In this document: in pieces, positions 55,915 through 64,000 of the stretch
How positions within the stretch are numbered: position 1 is the stretch's first letter
Layout of the letters: each line of letters starts with the position of its first letter
NCBI RefSeq assembly: GCF_965363235.1
Contig: NC_134840.1
Location: forward strand, 91,214,416 to 91,278,415
DNA length: 64,000 nt
Source of the DNA: Mytilus galloprovincialis
Lineage: Eukaryota > Mollusca > Bivalvia > Mytilida > Mytilidae
Reading direction: 5' to 3'
Position numbers and translations under genes: made by a program
The notes under the pieces: model-generated
Told to the model about the DNA's origin: nothing
Database searches by the model: none
The model's input: only the letters and a program-made list of their open reading frames with translations

Positions 55915-56530
55915 ATGGTCTGTGTTATCCACCACATGGTGATGTTTCAAGCTTAGCATCATGTTCATGTGAAGAGGCTGACACTTGAAACAAGATGCAT
56001 GTGTCTGATGCAGTGAAACACAGAGTTAACTGAGTCATGACTCGAACAGTTGATACTTATGTTGCTGTCATTGCTGTTTCGCTTTTCAGTGTCATAGGGG
56101 CAGACAAACTTTGGCTTTCATTTGGAAGTGGGAAAAGCTTCAGATATATATTTATCCATGACCTTGCAAATACACTAGGCATTGAGAGATTACACATTTG
56201 CCGGAAAAGGAACTGCGTTGGTGACATGGATGGTGTTTAAATATGTGACTCTATCATTTAGAATGATGATTGATCAGCCAACATCACCAGATATGGATTT
56301 GACAATGGCATTGCAATTGATAGAACGATACGTGGTTTTGTTGTAAGATCGAACAAACTTATCAAATGGGGTTAATGAAGAGAAAATACTTATTGAGGCT
56401 ATTCCCACGACTCAGTCTAGTCTTTTTCTGCAAGTAAAACGTACAATATACCATGGCGGGTGCGAATGAGTAACAAGCTTGGTATTGGTTCCTATGCTAC
56501 CTAGTCCATCGCTTATAAATGGCGAAGGGG
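55915..56530 (+). pseudogene. PIN-nuclease-like multicopy gene, broken copy (right arm)
   Basis: Readable pieces: a CEEADT motif near 55978, then RTVDTYVAVIAVSLF, LWLSFGSGKSFRYIFIHDLA (56037-56160), and a later KGTALVTWM-type stretch in another frame. These match a protein family repeated in many aquatic invertebrate genomes with HEEADTR and RTxDTDVVVLA motifs; the acidic residues resemble the FEN/PIN nuclease active site (inference). Here D-T-D reads D-T-Y, and stops and frameshifts interrupt it. It faces a second copy at 55150-55735, forming an inverted repeat with a spacer of about 180 bases. Confidence 0.65.
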
Positions 56531-56779
56531 AAAATATGATCCATGGGAACCCTTTTGGACAACTCTTTGTGAGGCCTCTTCATCTTAATAGCAGCTTGTA
56601 CATTATAGATGTATGAAACAATACCATAATCTTTGTAAATTTGGAAAATAAGCTCTCCGATTGTGAATACACATGTATTTGCGGCCATCAATAAGTCATT
56701 CTAAAGATTTTTAAGAACTTTAGTGATTTTATTTTGTTTTAATCAATCTATCCAAAACTCTATATCGAAGATATGGATT

Positions 56780-57345
56780 GAGGACTCATCTTTACGCCAT
56801 ATTAGTTTTTTTTACCGGAAGTGTTAATTTAACATATAAAGCTGAATAGAAATAGTGGTTTTTAGGATGACTTAAAGCCAAAAGTTAAATGACCAGCTGA
56901 AAAAAACCATTTTATTTACATTTTGAAAAAAGTTGAATATTGAAATGAAAAATTATCAATATTTCTATGTCCGCCATATTGGATATAACCGGAAGTAAGG
57001 GTTTTATAGACATATGTCCTATACATTGTATCCATGAGAAGCACCAAAGAAAGGTTCCTGCACAATATAATGATAGTAGCAATACTTTAAAACACATTTC
57101 AATTACCCTCCCTAAAAATAAGCTTATTCTAGTACTATATCCGCCATGTTGAATTTTACCGGAAGTAGGGTTTTTAAAGACATCTTATTTATATCATATA
57201 TCCAAAAGTAGTACAAAACAAAGGTGTGTATCAAATATAATGATAGAAGGATGTTAATAACACCTTTTCACATACTAGCCTTCGATATTGGGCTAATTTA
57301 AGTATGATGTCCGCCATTTTTGATTTTACCGGAAGTGAGACATTT
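56780..57345. repeat. Four diverged units of about 170 bases with GCCAT and ACCGGAAGT
   Basis: Units begin with cgccatatta (56790), gtccgccatattggatataa (56967), atccgccatgttgaatttta (57139) and gtccgccatttttgatttta (57307), each followed by accggaagt and a gggttt-tagacat segment. Spacing is 168-177 bases. ACCGGAAGT is an ETS-factor consensus and GCCAT a YY1-like core; no function is shown. Confidence 0.65.
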
Positions 57346-57454
57346 TTTTTCGAATGCGTCCCTATCTGAAATGAAAGAGAAATAGTTGAGGAAGGTCTAT
57401 GCCAAATTTCATGCTTGTAGCAGGATGTGCACAATTTTTCACAAAGCCGCCGTA

Positions 57455-57975
57455 CTATAATACTAAAATAACGAGGTCCAATTTTTCAGCCGTCATCGGG
57501 TAAAAACGACAAATCAAAGAATTTAACTTTATTTATAGCTAATATAGGACAATGGTGTAGATTGAAATTCACACCACTACAGACCCTTTTGTTTTCCAAA
57601 TAATTAATATTGCCAATAATTAACAAGTTCCGGGTCGAATCCGATACCGATACCAATAGTATATTCACCTGTTACCTATTACCTTATTTGTACGTTCCTC
57701 ATCTGACAGGCGCACCACCAAACGGTGTATTCAGGATTTTGCTATATACACGGGTCATAATCACAGGGTTGACACTACTAAATTCAATCATAGTCAAATT
57801 GTTCCCTATTGTAGTATTTTAATCAGTAAGACTTTCTAAGATAATAATACGAAAACTTAAAATCAGGACTTAAAATAAGGCGTATAGGTGCAGTTTTCAA
57901 TTTGTTAGCGGGCATGGCGAATCAAAGAATTCAACTTTATTCATAACTAATATAGGACAATGCTGTTGATTATGA
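57455..57975 (+). mobile_element. Truncated Helitron copy
   Basis: From actataatactaaaataacg onward it matches 26686-27205 closely (agttccgggtcga-tccg, ttcacctgttacctattacc, acaggcgcaccaccaaacg, gggttgacactactaaatt). The 3' hairpin and CTAG end are missing; the match stops near tgctgttgatta. The 60-70-codon frames on both strands occur in both copies and are shadows. Confidence 0.7.
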
Positions 57976-58295
57976 TAATGTTTATATTAAGCACTTGTCG
58001 AGTTCTCTCACCGCAGTCCCGTAACATTGCTCACAGCCATGTAAGTCAATAAAAAGCGCAAGTCAAGCTAAAGGACAAGGTATATAAGGGCCGTATTTGG
58101 CCCCCTATTTTGTCAAAAAATCATTTTCATCTTATAAATGAACTGAGCATCATAAAATATCTTAATATATTTGTTCTTCAATACCACATGCCCAATTTGT
58201 ATGGCAGAAACCTGATTTGGGGTTGGCTAAATTGTGTTGATAACGTCAAAAGATAGAAAAATGTCCATTTGTGGACTGCAATCCTTCATTTTTAA

Positions 58296-58403
58296 AGGCC
58301 TCCGCCAACGTGAGCCACAGAAATAATTAGTGATAAAGATGGCATATACCGGATTTTCCGAATATGAAAAGAAATTATTGGCTCACATTGGCGGCGGAGA
58401 TGC
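58296..58403. other. Imperfect inverted repeat around a candidate start codon
   Basis: cctccgccaacgtgagccac at 58302 is inverted at 58377-58400 (ggctcacattggcggcggag), with one extra GCC. An RNA across it would form a stem of about 20 pairs with a loop of about 60 bases that contains the ATG at 58342. Confidence 0.5.
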
Positions 58404-58557
58404 TAAAAAATCTCTCGTAAAAAAAACCAACAATGTGTGTCAAAATAGTAGTATCGGATCGAAATCGGAGAAAGAGCTGAAAATATCCGCATTCGGCTGT
58501 TACGGCAAGACACCCTCAACTAAACCAAGAATACTTCGATATGTGCTCAAGGTTTTC
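58342..58557 (+). CDS. Possible first exon of an unknown protein
   Basis: ATG GCA TAT starts 72 codons (MAYTGFSEYEKKLLAHIGGG, SIGSKSEKELKISAFGCYGK) with more GC and CpG than the surroundings and a balanced amino-acid mix. A GT follows CTCAAG at 58558, giving a weak donor (GTTTTC). No domain is recognised and no second exon found. It could instead be a chance frame or an old insertion. Confidence 0.3.
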
Positions 58558-58599
58558 AGTTGTAGGATTTTGCCATTATTCAGTTTCAAATTGTAATTT

Positions 58600-59040
58600 T
58601 TTATCTTTATATCAAGGTGGAGTGTTTTATCGATTCAAACATGATCAACACTTTACATAGTGAAAACATATGCACTCGGCACACACGATAAACAGGCGTT
58701 TTGCAAGTGTCCCCCTCATTAAATAAATCGAAAAAAGTTTGAAATTTTTTTTCCTTTCTTGGGTTCTTTGGAATAATGTGTAAATTCGGGACAAGATACC
58801 TTGGGTCGAGTTTGTAATTGCATACGACTTTGCAAAAGACCACCGCCGAAAAGAACAAGTTAATTATGTTAAATATTAATGTGAATGTGTTTTGTTTTGA
58901 GTACACATCGTCTCATATAAAGGAACAAATTGAGAGCTAGGCCCGGGGAGGTAGTTAGCCCTAGTCCCAGATTTCTTTTTTCATTTCTATCATGACTTAC
59001 AGTATGCCAATAAATACATACATTTACCACATCTGAGATA
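58600..59040. other. Intergenic or intron, no gene recognised
   Basis: The 99-codon minus frame (58607-58906) shows no motif, and I do not support it as a gene. Confidence 0.4.
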
Positions 59041-59042
59041 TT

Positions 59043-59112
59043 GTGGCAACGTAGCGTAGTGGTATCGCATCGGCTTGTGAATGCCGCGATTTACGATCGA
59101 ATCTCATAAGGT
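59043..59112 (+). other. tRNA-like sequence (possible SINE head or pseudo-tRNA)
   Basis: TAGCGTAGTGG matches a Pol III A box, CGGC-TTGTGAAT-GCCG forms an anticodon-like arm with GTG (His) in the loop, and GATCGAATCT resembles a B box. The acceptor and T stems do not pair, so it is not a working tRNA gene. Confidence 0.45.
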
Positions 59113-59119
59113 GTGTATT

Positions 59120-60495
59120 TTTGTCCAATACGTTTTTCTTCTAATAATAATTAAAAATATTTCAACGAGATAGAATGGCTGGAGTATTTGTTTTGATTAT
59201 AATAGCTATCAATCTAGTTGGTTGTCAATACACATTCTTTTATAGTATTTTTCAATGGGATGTTTAGGGACATTCTTCACGGTTCTAGTCTCACTTACAG
59301 TGTTTCTATATATGCCGCTGATTTCCGCTGTTTGTGGGTGGTTTAGTTTTAACAAAAAAAAGCTGTAGAAGCTTTTTGGAAAAATTATATTTAATATACA
59401 TCATGTAGTTTCAAACGCACATGAATTTTTAATGGTGTAACTTTTGTCAATGGATAGCAGACAGATGTCCTTTCAAAATGATTTTTGGATTTCAAAAATT
59501 GAAATGAATAATAATCATGACATGATAAAAAGGTATAAAAAAAATCATGGCTACTCTGATCATTATGATATGTAATGTTTGCTATAATATATATATATTA
59601 CTCGCAAACTCTTTTTCAATTTATAACTTTACATCTAACCCTGTCTTTTTACAAATATGAAATTGGCATCCTGAAAATATAAACCATGGGCGCAACATAA
59701 TGCAATACATGGACTGTCCTGTGTCTGTTCTCAGTAAATGGTATAGTTATTTTGTTGTATACCATTAAAGACTTAATGATTTTTGTATTCAAAGATCAAA
59801 TCACTTTTTAAGGGACCGGGAACATTTTTTCGTCCGTATAATATTATCATATGTTGTTGTTTGGTGCTTGTTGTTTATTTCTTGACCAATTTCAATGTGA
59901 TTTAATTCCGGGGGTTCTTTAAAATGCTGCATCTAACTGTGTTTTTATGTTTTTGGATTCAAGGCCCCGTGTTTAAATTGTTCTTAACGTGAGGTTTAAA
60001 GGTCCAAAATTAAACTTCGTTTAATTTCATCAAACATTAACATGTATGCCAAAAATATCCGTGAATATATATTTGTCTATTTTGGGCCCCCTTCATATCG
60101 GTCTACAATGAGGTCTAAAGGGTCCAAAATAATATTTTTTTTTGGTTTTACCAAAATAAAATTTTTGCGGTTCTTTTGATGAGCTGAATCTGTATGTGTA
60201 TTATGATATTTGATTTTGGAACTGGTTTTCAAATTCGTGCAAAACAGGGTTCAAATTTAATTCTTCAAAAAAAAGTGAATACATGGGATACTTGATCTGT
60301 ATGTTACCGTTTATATAGATTTTAGATTTTAGGCCATGTTTTCAAATTATTTTACATTGAGGTCTGAAATAAGACTTTCTTTGATTTCATAAAAAAATGA
60401 ATTAGTGGGGTTCTTCGATTTGCTGAATCTAACAACATATAGAAATCGGAGTCCAAAAATGATGTTATGTATCGTTATGAACAACCATAGAATAA
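59120..60495. other. Intergenic, no gene recognised
   Basis: AT-rich. 59800-60430 contains repeated phrases of the type ggttctt-gatttgctgaatct and aggtctaaa-ggtccaaaat, suggesting old diverged tandem units of 100-120 bases. No coding sequence. Confidence 0.4.
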
Positions 60496-60499
60496 AAGT

Positions 60500-60690
60500 T
60501 ATGTATCTGCTGACCCTTCCGGAGCACATGAGACCACCCCCAGTTTTTGGTGGGGTTCGTGTTGCTTATTCTTTAGTTGTATATGTTGTGTCATGTGTAC
60601 TATTGCTTGTCTGTTTGTCTTTCTCATTTTCAGCCATGTCGTTGTCAGTTTTTTTTCATCAATTGATGAGTTTGACAGCAGTGATTTTCC
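60500..60690 (-). repeat. Family C repeat fragment
   Basis: Plus strand reads the reverse complement: cttccggagcacatgagacc, cagtttttggtggggttcgt, ccatgtcgttgtcagttttt, gatgagtttgaca. The 133-codon plus frame over it is a repeat translation. Confidence 0.7.
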
Positions 60691-61017
60691 TAGTATTTAG
60701 GGGAAGGAGCCCATGGCCCATGCAATTGAGAATAAAGCTCGTGAAATGTTTGATTGTGGGAAAATATTGTTACAGGCGGGCGAGTAGGGGTCGAGTGTAC
60801 TTTTAATTCCGTATGATTGATTATTGATAGTGTTCCTTTACTTAACCTTGTTTTAAGTGTAGTTTGTTGACTCCAGCATAATCATATATAAAATGATGAA
60901 TCCAGCGTAAAAGAATGACTTTTATTCTTGTCCAGTATGCATATATATATATCTCTCAATAAATAACGCATGCAAATATCAGCAATAACATAGTATAATC
61001 ATAAATTGGAACAGTAA

Positions 61018-61858
61018 GATGCTGGCCTTCCGAACCCCAGATGTAACTTATATATACAGATTTACAAGTCTTTATCCTATCAATCATACAATAATGAGAG
61101 AATGAAATATACTTATTTCATTAAATTACGATATTAGAAAGTTGTCAACGTGGTGGGACATCGTATCTTTACATCTTTAATAATTGTATAATTTGCCAAA
61201 AACTGCTATTAGAAATTGTAAATATTGAACTGGTTCCTCATCTTTTCAAATATGAAGCCACTTCCTGTTGAAGACCTGCTTAAGCGGGAATATTTATAAA
61301 AACGGTATTTGGTTCCTAGACGTCCTTATGTAAGCTTTTAGTTTAATATTCCAAAAGATGTAAAAAGATAACTATAGACTTGAAATGCTATCGCATAGCT
61401 TAAGGTAAAATAGCTTTATATCGAAATGCATCCTGTACCTAAATAGCTTGGTTGACATTAAGGGTTGTTTTGTTTATTGTACTGCTCTGCTTGATAGCCA
61501 GATACGATATGCCAAAGTGCTAGTGCGACGCCGTATTTATACTTGACGGTGAAATACATCCGCGACTCACAGAACTGAAAATCTACAATAACTTTGAAAT
61601 ACCAAGGAAAACTCTGGCTCATGTCCCAAAATGTCGTTATAAATCCATAAAATCGCGAAAGTTTGCCTTTAATTCCAATAAATAAGTGACATAATAAATA
61701 TAAACCTTAAAATTCCATACTCTTAGCCTTATCACCTACGTTTCTATCTGACGTCATTGAAATCACAAAATAGTTCCTTAACGGCGCTTCACAAAAACGT
61801 ACTTAACGTAATTATATCTTATTATTAAATATCCTACACAATAAAAGGAAGGCCAGCA
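61018..61858. mobile_element. Candidate TIR element, 841 bases
   Basis: TGCTGGCCTTCC near the left end is inverted as GGAAGGCCAGCA at the right end, and AGTAA lies on both sides (61013-61017 and 61859-61863). The interior shows no coding sequence. The TIR is short (12 bases), so chance is not fully excluded. Confidence 0.5.
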
Positions 61859-61869
61859 AGTAATTAAAT

Positions 61870-63300
61870 CATATCTTAATAATACTTTTATGTATTATTA
61901 TAACTTTATAAAGAAGTACCGTTACCCGGAAGTGACCATTCGTTGGAATGGCAACTTCAGTCCAATATATGTAAACAAGCACTCGCCACGATGGAATTTA
62001 AGGGAAAACTACCTAAACGATGTGTCAAATAACACTGAGACTGAATGAATAGGTAACGACAAACGTGTTTTACAAACCCATTATCCCCTGAAAGTGTGAA
62101 TTTAATGTAGACCCGTGAAAATCGTGATCGAAGTGCCTGTTCACTGACAGTTGAATTTTACCGCTATGTCAACTTGATAAGACGATAGCCGTTATGTTAA
62201 ATGTTATTTTATCTGATAAAATTGGTACTAATTATAAAAATATGCAATTTGATCTCCCCAAATTGAGTTTGCTAAAGTTGTCTTAGTGTATGAAAATCAT
62301 CTAAGACCGTTATTTTTCAGGTTTTCAGATATTGATCCCAATAAAATTTAGAAATATAAAATGTGTTGTTTCTTTGAGATTATTATCAATACCCATTTAT
62401 AACAATATATTAGTTTATTTATACCGATGGTACACAGCACCAGCCGTTTGCAACTTTGAAGTGGGTTTGGGGACTAGGTCCTCAAGAAAATTTTGGAAAA
62501 TTATGTGCCAAATTCTGCATTCTGAGAAGAAATAAGTTATAATTGCATAAATTATGAACAAAACTCAATAGATTTGTAAACAAAATATCACACTACGACA
62601 CCAACAAAATCTTGCAACGATGTCTTCATACAATGATATACAACTGGTAATTTTAGAGCTGAAAATTGAGAAAAAAGAGCATATTTCTTTTTGGGACAGG
62701 GCCCATAATCGGACCAAAATATGAGGGTTGTCATGTATATTTATTTATATAATTTATTTGCTATTTTTTGGGGAGGAGGAGGGGGGGGGTGTTTGTTGAA
62801 AGTGAACACCAAGCTATTTTCATCCATAGTCGGACAGAGAATAATCTATAAAAGCTCATTTACTTAGACGACAATATACTATTAGAGAAATACAACATCA
62901 ACGTAAATCATAAATGAAAAAGGTCGTTGCTATGCAGTTATTACGGTTGCTAGGTAGTTTCTCAGCGAAAACAACAAGCCAAACAAATTGTAAGATTTGT
63001 ACAATTGTCCTAAAAGTACCAAGCAATAAAACATAGCTTTGGTTAACATATTATTGTTTACATAAGCCATGAACATATACCAAAGTCTACTGTTGCTTAA
63101 TATACATTACTGTTGCTAAGGGACATACTGGTGGTTAAGGTGTTGATAAATACTCGTTCAATTAATAAAGATAAACAAAACATTACAGCTTTAGATTTCC
63201 ATATATGTATTTTACAATTATACATTTTGATTCACATGGAAATTACGATTTTTTTTAGATAAGGTTTAAAATAGCATATTATTATTGACAGGTTTCAAAT
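61870..63300. other. Downstream region of the right-edge gene, no gene recognised
   Basis: Includes acccggaagtgacc at 61926, a G-rich run at 62771-62790 and several atggttgctaggtagtt-like words near 62930. No supported open frame. Confidence 0.4.
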
Positions 63301-63301
63301 C

Positions 63302-63314
63302 TGTTGCTAGGCAA
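63302..63314. promoter_or_regulatory. X-box-like palindrome GTTGCTAGGCAAC
   Basis: A 13-base palindrome that matches the RFX-factor X-box pattern closely. It sits 38 bases beyond the stop codon of the right-edge gene. Occurrence by chance or as part of a repeat (ttgctaagg and ttgctaggtag words nearby) is possible. Confidence 0.25.
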
Positions 63315-63351
63315 CCAAAAAATGAGAATCACCAAAAAAATGTCATTTGTT

Positions 63352-64000
63352 TTAAGCTTCTATACCTAGTCTATTGAAAAAATAAAATTCAATGTCTTTT
63401 AAGAGGGGGCCAAAATTGGCCCTAATTGTACCTACGCATTTGAATGGAAAATACAGAATTTCATACAGTTCAATGTAAGGATCTGCACGAATAAACAATA
63501 TAGACTCAGTTGCGTCTAACCATATATCACTTATTCTTTTTATCTTTTCGCATTTTTCTATCAAAATTCGCTCATTTTTGACTCCTACAGTTGACTCAAT
63601 ACATATTTGTCCAGATGCATTTAAAAACAAACGAAATCCTTTTACAGCAACGTTTAATGCTATTTTTGATTCATTTCTTTCAGAAAACGAATTTTCCCCA
63701 TCGCATGAAACGTAAACAACAGAATCTGCATAAAAAGTAATTAAACAATAATTATTCAGCGAATCAATTGCGAGTTTTGATATATTCATATAATTATACC
63801 CAAAAGAGTGCAATTTCTGTACTTGACCCCTCATGTTTACGTCTATTTTCATTAAAAACTGTCCAACAATTACGAAAAGCGATTTGTTGTGTATAATTAT
63901 AAATCGAATGATGGATTTTTTTTCCTGACAGATTTCCTCTTCAAATGGACTATTAGAACGACTACGAGGAAAGTTCGAACGGGCTTGTCCTCTTGCATCA
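63352..64000 (-). CDS. 3' part of an unknown protein, terminal exon cut by the window edge
   Basis: The frame is open from the right edge (64000) to TAG at 63352-63354, at least 215 codons, without needing a start inside the window. After a serine- and arginine-rich stretch (RSNFPRSRSNSPFEEEICQE) come alternating short beta-like strands: SIIRFIIIHNKSLFVIVGQF, ISKLAIDSLNNYCLITFYAD, KGFRLFLNASGQICIEST, ISDIWLDATESILFIRADPY. The pattern resembles blades of a beta-propeller, but no family is recognised. It could be a gene whose other exons lie to the right. Confidence 0.6.
   Translation of the reverse strand, partial: DARGQARSNFPRSRSNSPFEEEICQEKKSIIRFIIIHNKSLFVIVGQFLMKIDVNMRGQVQKLHSFGYNYMNISKLAIDSLNNYCLITFYADSVVYVSCDGENSFSERNESKIALNVAVKGFRLFLNASGQICIESTVGVKNERILIEKCEKIKRISDIWLDATESILFIRADPYIELYEILYFPFKCVGTIRANFGPLLKDIEFYFFNRLGIEA

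Noticed and set aside
58607-58906. Minus-strand frame of 99 codons
   Set aside because: No domain, no start or splice support; kept as uncertain noncoding.
59043-59112. Functional tRNA-His gene
   Set aside because: Acceptor and T stems do not pair, so it is listed only as tRNA-like.
60405-60806. Open frame of 133 codons with hydrophobic stretches
   Set aside because: Most of it is the reverse complement of family C; the PPPVFGGVRVA-like peptide recurs wherever that repeat occurs.

Overview
The window looks like nuclear DNA of a bivalve mollusc, most likely a mussel close to Mytilus. It is AT-rich, host genes are split by long introns, and many interspersed repeats are ones I recognise from mussel sequence: a PLE-type tail family, a family with the CTCAGGTGCTCCGG block, and a roughly 350-base tandem repeat holding a hammerhead ribozyme. 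The species call rests on remembered repeat families, not on a search.

From 799 to 20809 on the minus strand I reconstruct one split host gene. Seven exons with usable splice sites encode a secreted alpha/beta-hydrolase-like protein of about 450 residues. Its nucleophile elbow reads H-G-D-G-G (no serine), and a tyrosine stands where the catalytic histidine is expected, so it looks like a pseudoenzyme. Its introns hold a decayed PHD-finger/endonuclease/RT LINE (about 4330-7582), a tRNA-derived SINE, several TIR elements, and a broken Ty3/Gypsy retrotransposon with both LTRs (12168-18293), which itself received a TTAA-flanked MITE.

From 21 to 35 kb there is repeat-rich sequence with no supported host gene. 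It includes a non-autonomous Helitron (26684-27426), Penelope-like fragments, a second TTAA-MITE copy, a 40-base minisatellite, and an unusual 1.39-kb element (33181-34568) whose flanks are arrays of TCGATATCGA-type palindromes.

From 35 to 43 kb two carbohydrate-sulfotransferase-like genes lie tail to tail (terminal exons 35338-36425 plus and 41634-42740 minus). Between them are a decayed retrozyme dimer, a 248-base tandem duplication and a 5'-truncated Penelope-like RT.

From 43 to 64 kb there are hammerhead-bearing retrozyme repeats (44745-45330 and 47440-47850), a non-autonomous hAT-type element with a perfect 8-base target duplication (50370-51213), a second decayed LINE (52308-54765), two facing copies of a PIN-nuclease-like multicopy gene (55150-56530), and a minus-strand terminal exon running off the right edge (63352-64000).

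The most notable system is the set of hammerhead ribozyme retrozymes. At 44881-45279 two ribozyme cores lie 356 bases apart in a tandem dimer, the arrangement expected to release unit-length circular RNA. Penelope-like elements, which are known to carry hammerheads and are a possible source of the mobilising RT, occur in the same window.
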